A stretch of 64,000 bases of DNA from Kitasatospora indigofera. Lineage in GTDB: Bacteria; Actinomycetota; Actinomycetes; Streptomycetales; Streptomycetaceae. The translations under genes and the position numbers were made by a program. The notes beneath the pieces are model-generated. The model was not told where the DNA came from. It searched no databases and saw only the letters and a list, made by a program, of their open reading frames with translations. Every line of letters begins with the position of its first letter. The first letter of the stretch is position 1. Positions 57,145 through 64,000 of the stretch are shown here, piece by piece. The stretch covers positions 38,300 to 102,299 of the forward strand of contig NZ_BNBO01000032.1 of assembly GCF_014655955.1 (NCBI RefSeq). The letters are read 5' to 3'.

Positions 57145-57750
57145 TCAGCCGGTCCGTCGACGGGGGCGACGGACCATCAGCAGCACCGCGCCGACGACCA
57201 GTACGCCGTCCAGTACCAACAGGGCGCCGTTCCACGGTCCTTCGGCGTGCCCGTGGTCATGGGCGTCGCCCTCGTCCGCGCCTTCGGCGAGGTCCGAACT
57301 CGCCCCGACCAGCGGAACGGGCCCGACGGTGAAGCCGGTCCGGCCCGACACCTCGCGGCCGCCGCCCAGGCCGAGCCGGTAGACGACCAGGTACGTCCCC
57401 TCCCCGCCGGCCGAGACCGGCACGATCAACCGCTGCCCGTCCACCCGGGCCTGTCCCCGGTTGACCGAACCGCCGTCCGCCGAACTCACCTGCGCGAACA
57501 CGGACTCCACCGTCAGCCGGCCGGAGAAGGTCAGCTGCACCTCGGACGGCGGCTGCGCGACGGCGCTGCCGTCCCCCGGGGTCACCCCGGTCAGCCGGAC
57601 GGGGACGGCCGAACTGGCCCAGGCCAGCGCGGCCAGCACCACCACCAGCACGGCCAGCGCGCCGGCCATCCGCCGCTGGAACGACCGGGTGGACCCGGCC
57701 GGTGCGGGCACCGGGCCGGTGGTGGCGGGCCGGGTCTCGGTCACCGTCAC
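57145..57750 (-). CDS. CopC-like domain membrane protein lacking usual copper ligands
   Basis: A 201-residue protein whose GTG overlaps the previous gene (GTGA). An N-terminal membrane helix (GALAVLVVVLAALAWASSAVPV) is followed by a CopC-like beta barrel (VTPGDGSAVAQPPSEVQLTFSG ... and GTYLVVYRLGLGGGREVSG). A His-rich linker (DAHDHGHAEG) leads to a C-terminal helix (GALLVLDGVLVVGAVLLMV) and a basic end. In copper-binding CopC the mature chain starts with His and has a DGH motif near the end; here these are V and GGG, so Cu(II) binding as in CopC is doubtful. The His-rich linker could bind metal instead. Translationally coupled to the four-helix protein. Confidence 0.75.
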   Translation of the reverse strand: MTVTETRPATTGPVPAPAGSTRSFQRRMAGALAVLVVVLAALAWASSAVPVRLTGVTPGDGSAVAQPPSEVQLTFSGRLTVESVFAQVSSADGGSVNRGQARVDGQRLIVPVSAGGEGTYLVVYRLGLGGGREVSGRTGFTVGPVPLVGASSDLAEGADEGDAHDHGHAEGPWNGALLVLDGVLVVGAVLLMVRRPRRRTG

Positions 57751-58337
57751 GCGGGGGTCAGGGCGTGCGGCCGGCTGTGCGGGACGCGGCAGCTGCAGGT
57801 CATCAGCTCCGCCTCGGCGGGGCTCGGCCGCAGGTGCAGGTACATGGCGATGACCATCGGGATGAAGACGATCGTGTTGTAGAACAGGTGCAGTTCGACG
57901 CGGGGTGCCACCAGTTGCAGCACGCTGGTCGGCACCGGCTTGCCGAACAGGTTGTGGCCGGTCTGCGCCTGGGTGAGCAGCAGCAGGTGCTCGATGTGGT
58001 GCCAGAACTGGATGGCCAGGGCGATCGTCCACCAGGTGCGGCTGCGCCCGGTGAAGCCGCGGCGCAGCAGGAACAGCGCGATGATCATGACGAGGGCGTA
58101 GCCGTAGTGCATCCACTCGGAGGTGACCAGCCACGGGTAGGCCAGCCCCAGGACGCCCTTGGCCTTCTTGACGGGCCAGCCCATCGCCCAGATCTGGTAG
58201 GCCTGCGCCAGGTGCTCCGCCCAGTGCGCGAGGACGACGACCATGAAGGCGTTCAGTGCGGCGCGGTGGTTGGTGGAGTTCAAGCGGTCGAGCAGGCCGC
58301 TGGGGCGTTGCCCCACCGGCTTCGTGAGCGTGGCCAT
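57747..58337 (-). CDS. Four-helix membrane protein with conserved-looking histidines
   Basis: A 196-residue protein from the ATG at 58337 (gggag upstream). Four hydrophobic segments: AALNAFMVVVLAHWAEHL, YGYALVMIIALFLL, TWWTIALAIQFWHHIEHLLL and FYNTIVFIPMVIAMYLHL. His residues cluster inside or near the helices (AHWAEH, WMHYGY, FWHHIEH, ELHLFY, LHLRP), a pattern seen in metal- or heme-binding membrane proteins. The C-terminus ends MTCSCRVPHSRPH, with a CxC pair. Not recognised as a named family. The coupling to a CopC-like gene suggests metal handling; inferred. Confidence 0.7.
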   Translation of the reverse strand: MATLTKPVGQRPSGLLDRLNSTNHRAALNAFMVVVLAHWAEHLAQAYQIWAMGWPVKKAKGVLGLAYPWLVTSEWMHYGYALVMIIALFLLRRGFTGRSRTWWTIALAIQFWHHIEHLLLLTQAQTGHNLFGKPVPTSVLQLVAPRVELHLFYNTIVFIPMVIAMYLHLRPSPAEAELMTCSCRVPHSRPHALTPA

Positions 58338-58692
58338 GAGGGCTCCCGACAGGGTGATTGCCAAATGACGGGACGCGCCCGGCCCGTCCTGCGGGGCGGG
58401 CGCTTCGTCGAGTTCGGCCAGTCTCCCGAGACCGGGTGGTGGGGACTTCTTCAGAATTGCCCTCGTGAGGCGCAATTTCACCACCCGTGCGCCGGGTGTC
58501 CGCCCCCGTGCGCCGGGGCGAGGATGCTCAATCGCGCCGGTGCACGCCCCTCCCGAAGGCTGCCGGGCGGCCCGCGACCGAAAGGTCAGGGGCGGGCCGC
58601 CGGCTGGCGTCGGGCAGGCCGGCCTCACCCGGGCCGGCCTCGGAGCCGCGGTCGCCGCGCGTCCGGGGACGGCGGCGTGCGCGGCGGTCGGG
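58338..58692. promoter_or_regulatory. Upstream region of the CopC-like operon with an AT-rich palindrome
   Basis: No gene seen. At 58455-58477 lies an extended inverted repeat, AATTGC-CCTC-gt-GAGG-c-GCAATT. It lies about 120 bp upstream of the four-helix gene and stands out as AT-rich at its ends. It may be an operator; a -10/-35 pair could not be fixed. Confidence 0.45.
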
Positions 58693-58989
58693 TCAGTCGC
58701 AGTCGAGGCAGATCGGCTGGCCGTTCTTCTCGCGCGCGAGCCTGCTCCGGTGCTGGACCAGGAAGCAGCTCGAACAGGTGAACTCGTCCGCCAGCTTGGG
58801 CTGGACGCGGACGGTGAGCTCCTCGCCGGACAGGTCGGCGCCGGGCAGTTCGAGCCCCTCGGCGGCCTCGAACTCGTCCACGTCGACGCTGGAGGTCGAC
58901 TTCTCGGTGCGCCGGGCCTTCAGCTCCTCGATGCTGTCCTGCGACTCATCGTCCTCGCCCTTGCGCGGAGCGTCGTAGTCGGTTGCCAC
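58693..58989 (-). CDS. DUF4193 zinc-ribbon protein
   Basis: A 98-residue protein starting at a GTG six bases after AAGGA. The N-terminal half is acidic (DDESQDSIEELKARRTEK). The C-terminal half holds two Cys pairs, FTCSSCFLVQH and ICLDCD, forming a zinc ribbon that ends the protein. Length and both Cys pairs match the actinobacterial DUF4193 family, whose role is unknown; the acidic-plus-ribbon design is reminiscent of small RNA-polymerase-associated proteins. It stands alone between AT-richer flanks. Confidence 0.88.
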   Translation of the reverse strand: MATDYDAPRKGEDDESQDSIEELKARRTEKSTSSVDVDEFEAAEGLELPGADLSGEELTVRVQPKLADEFTCSSCFLVQHRSRLAREKNGQPICLDCD

Positions 58990-59448
58990 ATCTAATCCTT
59001 ATCTCGTCGTGCTGGCGGAGTCCGGCGCGTGCGAAATGCCGGCCCTCCGCGGCCCACAGGTGTTCCGGTGAACACCGAACGTTACATCGACGCACGGGCA
59101 CGACCACGAGACGCCCCGGTGCCTGCCGGAGCGCGGTCATGTGCATCAGTGCCGGCACCCCTCCACGGGGAGGGGGCGGGGACGCCGACGGCGGTCGCGT
59201 TTCATGCATGCGCCGACGGTCGAGGTGAACGCTCCCGGTGCCCAGGACATTCCGCGCGGAGGCGGGAATCGTACGGCCGGGCGGAGGGGGCGGCTGCACG
59301 GGGATGCGGCGGTCCGTCGGCCGGGAGGCCCCGGGGGCGCGTGCGCCGCCCGGCACCGCTCCTGGCCGTCCACGCCGCCCTTCCGGCCCTGAGCGCGCTG
59401 CGCCCCTGCGGGCCCTCGGCCCCTTCGCCCCGCGCCCCTTCCGTGGGC
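58990..59448. promoter_or_regulatory. Intergenic region upstream of the DUF4193 gene with a palindrome
   Basis: No gene is supported. The palindrome GGTGTTCcggtGAACACC (59059-59076) lies about 70-90 bp before the DUF4193 start and is followed by an AT-richer gaacgttacat. It is a good operator or promoter-element candidate. The rest of the stretch up to the DeoR stop is GC-rich and carries nothing definite. Confidence 0.45.
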
Positions 59449-60207
59449 TCACACCCTCCGTACGCTCACACCCGCGGCGGCCAGCGCCTCCGCCTCCTCC
59501 GCCGGGACGTCCAGGCCGGTGACCACGGCGTCCAGGGCGGTGACCGGCGCGACGAAGGCGAGCGCCGTCCGGGAGAACTTGGCCGCGTCGGCGACGGCCA
59601 CGATGCGGCGGGAGGAGGCGATCGCGGCCCGCTTGACCGCCGCGTCGGCCAGGTCGAAGGCGGTCAGCCCGTCGGCCGCGGACAGCCCGCAGCAGCCGAT
59701 CACGGCGGTGTCGAACCGCAGCGCGGCCAGCGAGGCCTCGGTGAGCGGGCCGGTCAGCGCCAGCTCGCCCGGGCGCGGCTCACCGCCCGGCAGCAGCAGC
59801 CTCAGCTGCGGCGCCCCGGTGAGCGCGTTGGCGGCGTGCAGGGAGAGGGGGACGACGGTGAGGCGGCGGTGCGCCAGCGCGCGGGCCACCTCCAGGCAGG
59901 TGGTGCCGCTGTCGAGGACGACCGACTCGCCGTCGGCGATCAGCCCGGCGACCTCGGCGGCGATCCGCCGCTTGGCCTCGGTGCCCTCCTCGGCCCGCAG
60001 GGTGAACGGGGGCTCCTCCCCGCGCAGCAGCAGGTTCCTGGCCCCGCCCCGGTACCGCTCCAGGACGCCCTGGGCGGCCAGGCTCTCCAGGTCGCGGCGG
60101 ACTGTCATCTCGGAGGCGCCGGTGAGGGCGGCGAGTTCGGCGACGCTCAGCTGTCCGGCCTCGCGGACGGCTTCGGTGATCTGCCGCAGTCGGTCTGTGC
60201 TTGCCAT
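59449..60207 (-). CDS. DeoR-family transcriptional regulator
   Basis: A 252-residue protein. N-terminal DeoR winged helix (~1-57: LSVAELAALTGASEMTVRRDLESLAAQGVLERYRGGAR-type pattern). The C-terminal sugar-phosphate sensor domain follows (EEGTEAKRRIAAEVAGLI, VVLDSGTTCLEVARAL, AVIGCCGLSAADGLTAFD, ADAAKFSRTALAFVAP). It is divergent from an MFS transporter with only ~50-75 bp between starts, so it most likely represses that transporter and itself in response to a phosphorylated sugar. Confidence 0.88.
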   Translation of the reverse strand: MASTDRLRQITEAVREAGQLSVAELAALTGASEMTVRRDLESLAAQGVLERYRGGARNLLLRGEEPPFTLRAEEGTEAKRRIAAEVAGLIADGESVVLDSGTTCLEVARALAHRRLTVVPLSLHAANALTGAPQLRLLLPGGEPRPGELALTGPLTEASLAALRFDTAVIGCCGLSAADGLTAFDLADAAVKRAAIASSRRIVAVADAAKFSRTALAFVAPVTALDAVVTGLDVPAEEAEALAAAGVSVRRV

Positions 60208-60280
60208 GGTCCTATTGAACACAATTGCTGATCGATAGTCCATCTTACGAACATGCAGAATGTTTGTTATGTTCGGCGGC
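60208..60280. promoter_or_regulatory. Divergent promoter/operator region of DeoR and MFS genes
   Basis: This short AT-rich gap holds two inverted repeats: ATTG-aaca-CAAT (60214-60225) and AACAT-gcaga-ATGTT (60250-60264). Both are plausible DeoR binding sites. The second overlaps a potential ATG at 60260, which favours the ATG at 60281 as the true start of the transporter. Confidence 0.5.
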
Positions 60281-61576
60281 ATGAGCAGCACGACAAGATC
60301 GCTACGCGCCGCCAGGCTGTCCACCTTCGGCTTCTTCGCCCTCAACGGGTTCCTCATGGGCATCTGGGTGGTGCACATCCCCGCGGTGGAGGCCCGGGCC
60401 GGCGTCAGCCACGCCGTGCTCGGCTGGCTCCTGCTGCTGCTGGGCGGCGGGGCCTTCGCCGGGATGCGCGCGACCGGCCCGCTCACCGACCGGTTCGGCG
60501 CCCGCACGGTCGTCCCGGCGACCGCGGCCCTCTGCAGCGCCGCTCTGGTCCTGCCGGGCCTGGCCACCGGCCCCCTCGCGCTGGCCGCCGCCCTGCTGGT
60601 GTTCGGCTTCGGCATCGGCTGCCTGGACGTCAGCATGAACACCCATGCCGTGCAGGTCGAGCACGGCTACCGGCGGCCCGTCATGTCGGCCTTCCACGCC
60701 GTCTACTCGGTCGGTGGCGTGCTCGCCGCACTGGCCGGCGCCCGCACCCTCAGCTGGGGCTGGAGCCCGGCCGCGACCCTGGCCGGCGTCAGCCTGCTCG
60801 GCCTCCTCGCGGCCGCGCTCGCCGCCCCCGCCCTGCTGCCGCCCGACCCCGCTCCGGCCCGGGACGGCGGCGACGGCGGCCCGGGGCACCCGGCGGCCGG
60901 GGCACGGCGCCGGACGCCCTCGCGGATCTGGGCGCTGGCCGCCCTCGCCCTGATGCTGATGCTCAGCGAGGGCGTCGCCAACGACTGGAGCGTGCTGGCC
61001 CTGCGCGACGTGCTCGGCGCGCCCGCCGCCACCGCCGCCTTCGCCTACGGCGCCTTCTCCACCGCGATGACGCTCGGGCGCCTGGCCGGCGACCGGGTGG
61101 CCGGCCGCTTCGGCCCGGTCGCCGTCGTCCGGTACGGATCCGCGGTGGCCGCCGTCGGCCTGACCACGGCCGCCCTGGCCGGCTCCGTCCCGCTCGCGCT
61201 GGCCGGCTGGACGCTGTTCGGGATCGGCCTGTCCGGCGGTGTCCCGCAGCTCTTCAGCGCGGCCGGCCACGCCGACCGCGACCACGCCGGGGCCAACGTC
61301 TCGCGGGTGGCGGGCCTGGGCTACCTCGGCATGCTCGCCGGGCCCGCCGTGATCGGGCCGCTGACCCGGGTCATGCCGCTCAACCTGGCGTTCTTCCTGC
61401 CGGTGGCCCTCTGCGTGACGGCGGCCTGCGCCGCCTCCCTGCTGCGCCCCGGGCCGGGCGCGCCCGGGCGGGACGTCCACCGGGTGGTGCCGGGGGAGGC
61501 CGCCGCCGACGGCGTCCAGGCAGCCGTGCCGGGCGCCGGCCGCCCGGCTACCGGCTCGGTTCCGGAGCGGCGGTGA
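60281..61576 (+). CDS. MFS transporter (YbjJ/FucP-like)
   Basis: About 431 residues from the ATG at 60281; ATGs at 60260 and 60269 are alternatives. Twelve hydrophobic segments; loop 2-3 reads GPLTDRFGARTVVP. FALNGFLMGIWVVHIPAVEARAGVSHAVLG in helix 1 and GIGCLDVSMNTHAVQVE are typical of the YbjJ branch of MFS. The C-terminal 40 residues are hydrophilic. Regulated, by position, by the divergent DeoR protein; a sugar or sugar-like substrate is likely. Its last 29 bases overlap the opposite small gene. Confidence 0.85.
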   Translation: MSSTTRSLRAARLSTFGFFALNGFLMGIWVVHIPAVEARAGVSHAVLGWLLLLLGGGAFAGMRATGPLTDRFGARTVVPATAALCSAALVLPGLATGPLALAAALLVFGFGIGCLDVSMNTHAVQVEHGYRRPVMSAFHAVYSVGGVLAALAGARTLSWGWSPAATLAGVSLLGLLAAALAAPALLPPDPAPARDGGDGGPGHPAAGARRRTPSRIWALAALALMLMLSEGVANDWSVLALRDVLGAPAATAAFAYGAFSTAMTLGRLAGDRVAGRFGPVAVVRYGSAVAAVGLTTAALAGSVPLALAGWTLFGIGLSGGVPQLFSAAGHADRDHAGANVSRVAGLGYLGMLAGPAVIGPLTRVMPLNLAFFLPVALCVTAACAASLLRPGPGAPGRDVHRVVPGEAAADGVQAAVPGAGRPATGSVPERR

Positions 61577-61904
61577 CGGTCACCGTCGCCGCCGGAGCGG
61601 GCTGCGGGGTGGGGATCGAACCGTTGACCCAGCCCAGCAGCTTCACCACGGTGAGGCCGCCGATGACGGCTATCACGGCGATCCCGAGCCAGAGGGCGTT
61701 GCGCAGCGAGTCCCGGTTGGCGGCCCGTGCCTGCAGCGTCCGGGCGTCCACCAGGGGCACCGCCGAGGAATCCTGGACCACGACCGCGCGCGGCCGGGCC
61801 GGGCTCGTCTGCTGGGCCTTCGCGAGCTGCCGCATCAGGTCGGCGCAGTTGTCGGGAACGCCGTGGACCGGGCAGGGACTGGCGGGGGCGGCGGGCAGGG
61901 GCAC
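61548..61904 (-). CDS. Small single-span membrane protein
   Basis: A 118-residue protein starting at a GTG behind an aggacga run. N-terminal part with two Cys (ASPCPVHGVPDNCADLMRQL), a helix with VVVQDSSAVPLVDARTLQA, one membrane helix (ALWLGIAVIAVIGGLTVVKLLG) and a Pro/Ala/Thr-rich outer tail. Not recognised. Its 3' end overlaps the MFS gene. Confidence 0.65.
   Translation of the reverse strand: MPLPAAPASPCPVHGVPDNCADLMRQLAKAQQTSPARPRAVVVQDSSAVPLVDARTLQARAANRDSLRNALWLGIAVIAVIGGLTVVKLLGWVNGSIPTPQPAPAATVTVTAAPEPSR
61568..61594. terminator. Hairpin at the overlap of convergent genes
   Basis: An 11-12-bp stem (cggcggtgacgg / ccgtcgccgccg, one G-U pair) with a 3-base loop lies across the stops of the convergent MFS and small membrane protein genes; it may end both transcripts. 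Confidence 0.5.
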
Positions 61905-62218
61905 GATCGGTCGTCCTTAGGCAGAGGGGCGGGCCGGCTTCTGGCGGTGCGTCACTTACGGTGGATCCACGGTAGATCAAAAGCGGCGACGGCCACGGCG
62001 GTACGACCGGTTCGGCCGGCGGACGTCGCCCCCTCCGACGGTGCCACCACCGGGCCGTCCGGTTCAAGGGCGCCGGGCCGCCGGTCCCGGCGTCCGGTCC
62101 GGGGGCCGGGTGGGCGGTCCACGCCGGTCCCGGCGTCCGGCGGCCGATTCCCGGTTCCCGTCGGCGGCGCCGGCGGGCATGATCGGATCCGACACCCGTA
62201 CCGAAAGGGATGTACCTC
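61905..62218. promoter_or_regulatory. Divergent intergenic region with palindrome in a possible promoter
   Basis: No gene seen. For the minus-strand gene, TTGATC (61975-61980) and TAAGTG (61953-61958) are 16 bases apart, and a perfect 10-bp palindrome, GTGGATCCAC (61961-61970), lies in the spacer. The rest up to the aldo/keto reductase is GC-rich; gaaaggga before its start is the ribosome site. Confidence 0.4.
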
Positions 62219-63223
62219 ATGGAGTTCCGCCACCTCGGCCGCAGCGGTCTGATCATCAGTGAGATCGCCTACGGCAACTGGCTCACCCACGGCTCCCAGG
62301 TCGAGGAGGACGCGGCCGCCGCCTGCATCCGCGCCGCCCTCGACGCGGGGATCACCACCTTCGACACCGCCGACGTCTACGCCGAGACCCGCGCCGAGGC
62401 CGTCCTCGGCCGGGCCCTCAAGGGCGAGCGCCGCGAGGGCCTGGAGATCCTCACCAAGGTCTACTGGCCGACCGGCCCGGGGCGCAACGACCGGGGCCTG
62501 GGCCGCAAGCACGTCATGGAGTCGATCGAGGGCTCGCTGCGCCGCCTGCAGACCGACTACGTCGACGTCTACCAGGCCCACCGCTTCGACACCAGCACCC
62601 CGCTGGAGGAGACCATGGAGGCCTTCGCCGACGTGGTCCGCTCCGGGAAGGCGCTGTACATCGGCGTCTCCGAGTGGACGGCCGAGCAGATCCGGGCCGG
62701 CCACGCGCTGGCCCGCGAACTGCGGGTGCCCTTCATCTCCAGCCAGCCGCAGTACAGCGCGCTGTGGCGGGTGATCGAGGCCGAGGTGGTGCCGACCTGC
62801 GAGGAGCTCGGGATCGGCCAGATCGTCTGGTCCCCGATCGCCCAGGGCGTGCTCACCGGCAAGTACCTGCCCGGCGCCGAGCCGCCGGCCGGCTCCCGCG
62901 CCACCGACTCCAAGGGCGGCGCGAACTTCGTCGCCCGCTGGCTGCGCCCGGACGTCCTGGAGGCCGTCCAGCTGCTCCGCCCGCTCGCCGAGCAGGCGGG
63001 GCTGAGCCTGGCCCAGCTGGCCGTCGCCTGGGTGCTGCAGAACCGGAACGTCTCTGCCGCGATCATCGGCGCCTCCCGGCCCGAGCAGGTGGCGGAGAAC
63101 GTGAAGGCGGCCGGCGTGACCCTGGACGAGGGCCTGCTGAAGGCGATCGACGAGATCCTCGCCCCGGTGGCCGAGACCGACCCGGCGCGGACCGCCGAGA
63201 ACGCCCCGAAGAGCCGCCCCTGA
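62219..63223 (+). CDS. Aldo/keto reductase
   Basis: A 334-residue protein from the ATG at 62219; the ATG at 62210 directly abuts the aaggg ribosome site and is unlikely. The catalytic tetrad is Asp49 and Tyr54 (DTADVYAE), Lys80 (LTKVYW) and His121 (QAHRFD). The NADPH site near the end reads SAAIIGASRPEQVAENV. The ending and the WSPIAQGVLTGKY segment place it in the AKR branch related to potassium-channel beta subunits. It reduces aldehydes or ketones with NADPH. It appears to be a single-gene unit, with terminator after it. Confidence 0.9.
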   Translation: MEFRHLGRSGLIISEIAYGNWLTHGSQVEEDAAAACIRAALDAGITTFDTADVYAETRAEAVLGRALKGERREGLEILTKVYWPTGPGRNDRGLGRKHVMESIEGSLRRLQTDYVDVYQAHRFDTSTPLEETMEAFADVVRSGKALYIGVSEWTAEQIRAGHALARELRVPFISSQPQYSALWRVIEAEVVPTCEELGIGQIVWSPIAQGVLTGKYLPGAEPPAGSRATDSKGGANFVARWLRPDVLEAVQLLRPLAEQAGLSLAQLAVAWVLQNRNVSAAIIGASRPEQVAENVKAAGVTLDEGLLKAIDEILAPVAETDPARTAENAPKSRP

Positions 63224-63229
63224 CCGACC

Positions 63230-63257
63230 GGCCGGGCGGGCCGCCGCCCGCCCGGCC
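63230..63257 (+). terminator. Terminator hairpin after the aldo/keto reductase
   Basis: A perfect 12-bp stem (ggccgggcgggc / gcccgcccggcc) with a 4-base loop begins seven bases after the stop codon. Confidence 0.75.
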
Positions 63258-63344
63258 GCACCGGTCCCCACCGCTGGCCCCGCGCCCGCCCTGCACCCGT
63301 CCTGCCGGGGAACGGGCAGGTCAGGACGGGGCTAGGGTGGACGG

Positions 63345-63956
63345 GTGACCACCGAACACTTGCCCGCACCCGTGCGGGTCGCCGGGCCCGCGGACCTCGA
63401 CGCGCTCGTCGCCACCATGACGACCGCGTTCTTCCAGGACCCGCTCTGGGGGCCGGTCTTCCCCGACGCCGCCCGGCGGGCCGAGCAGGCCGGCGCGATG
63501 TGGCGGCTCTTCCTGGCCTCGTCCCTGCGCTACCCGTGGACCCTCGTCACCGAGCGGGTGGAGTCCGCGGCCGTCTGGATCCCGCCGGGCGGCTTCGAGC
63601 TGACCCACGAGGAGGAGGAGACCCTGGAGCGCATGCTGCTGGACAGCGTGGGCCGTCCGGGTGCCGACGAGATCCTGCGGATCTTCGAGCAGCTCGACGC
63701 GGCCCGGCCCGACGAGCCGCACCACTACCTCACCCTGCTGGGCACCCATGACGACCACCGGGGCAAGGGCCTGGGGATGGGCCTGCTGGCGGAGAGCCTT
63801 GGCCGGATCGACGCCCTGGGCTCGCCCGCCTACCTGGAGTCGTCCAACCCCGCGAACGACGCCCGGTACCAGCGGGCCGGTTTCGTGGCCCGGGACCGGA
63901 TCACCGTGCCCTCCGGCCATCTGGTCACCACCATGTGGCGTCCGGCCCGCGGCTGA
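63345..63956 (+). CDS. GNAT-family N-acetyltransferase
   Basis: A 203-residue protein starting at a GTG. The acetyl-CoA motif A is LTLLGTHDDHRGKGLGMGLL, with the R/HxxGxG/A loop (HRGKGLG). AYLESSNPANDARYQRAGF is the following motif B, with the usual YxxxGF ending. AVWIPPGGF is typical of the Streptomyces branch of this family. Substrate unknown; could act on a small amine or antibiotic. Confidence 0.88.
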   Translation: MTTEHLPAPVRVAGPADLDALVATMTTAFFQDPLWGPVFPDAARRAEQAGAMWRLFLASSLRYPWTLVTERVESAAVWIPPGGFELTHEEEETLERMLLDSVGRPGADEILRIFEQLDAARPDEPHHYLTLLGTHDDHRGKGLGMGLLAESLGRIDALGSPAYLESSNPANDARYQRAGFVARDRITVPSGHLVTTMWRPARG

Positions 63957-63976
63957 CGAGGAACGGCCCGGGGCCC

Positions 63977-64000
63977 CGCCTGCCCGGTGACGGGCAGGCG
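63977..64000 (+). terminator. Terminator hairpin after the GNAT gene
   Basis: A perfect 10-bp stem (cgcctgcccg / cgggcaggcg) with a GTGA loop begins 20 bases after the stop and reaches the window end. Confidence 0.75.

Noticed and set aside
1..64000. tRNA, rRNA, insertion sequences, prophage or CRISPR arrays
   Set aside because: No tRNA-like cloverleaf, rRNA stretch, transposase, integrase or spaced repeats were seen.

Overview
The window is very high-GC actinobacterial DNA. GTG/ATG starts with GGAGG-type ribosome sites, strong third-position GC and actinobacterial families (type VII secretion parts, AfsR-type regulators, DUF4193, mycosin) point to Streptomycetaceae (Streptomyces or Kitasatospora); the species cannot be told from the sequence.

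Region 1 (1-33 kb) is part of a type VII (ESX-like) secretion locus built around one huge gene. In order on the plus strand: the 3' end of a large Gly-rich secreted-type protein, a YbaB-like protein, a small helical WXG100-like protein, a 6,837-residue giant toxin, a T7SS-associated protein, a membrane-anchored protein with a golvesin/Xly-like C-terminal domain, a beta-helix/AAA/AAA ATPase and a mycosin-like protease whose catalytic Asp is missing. A convergent MinD-like ATPase, a small ORF and an ECF sigma factor follow. The core secretion genes eccB, eccC, eccD and eccE are not in the window.

The giant protein is the centrepiece. It has a T7SS-type N-terminal module and a long Pro-rich linker with a 351-bp tandem repeat. 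These are followed by an HExxHxxGxxD metallopeptidase motif, an OTU-like cysteine protease, six related beta-rich units, a caspase/CHAT-like His-Cys segment, a scabin/pierisin-like ADP-ribosyltransferase, a segment resembling ExoY/edema-factor nucleotidyl cyclases, three KPLPPLP repeats, a papain-fold toxin (C-H-D) and a C-terminal R-STS-ExE ADP-ribosyltransferase. It looks like an actinobacterial, T7SS-linked counterpart of the Gram-negative MARTX toxins, with activities that make most sense against eukaryotic cells.

Region 2 (34-43 kb) holds three large STAND-type regulators: a divergent pair of AfsR/SARP-like proteins and an XRE-HTH/NB-ARC/TPR protein. Two of these intergenic regions contain repeat or palindromic elements that could be operators. 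A secreted protein of unknown function follows.

Region 3 (44-56.6 kb, minus strand) is a compact ten-gene biosynthetic cluster: NRPS adenylation protein, stand-alone carrier protein, flavin amine oxidase, AMP-ligase, radical-SAM lysine-2,3-aminomutase-like enzyme, ATP-grasp ligase, two PaaK/CapK-like adenylating enzymes, MFS exporter and SDR. Most genes overlap or nearly touch and a promoter can be proposed in front of the first. The acidic specificity pocket of the A domain together with the aminomutase suggests a lysine- or beta-lysine-derived amide or peptide.

Region 4 (57-64 kb) is more ordinary: a CopC-like protein coupled to a His-rich four-helix membrane protein, a DUF4193 zinc-ribbon protein, a DeoR regulator divergent from an MFS transporter, a small membrane protein, an aldo/keto reductase and a GNAT acetyltransferase. 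Several clear hairpin terminators separate these units.
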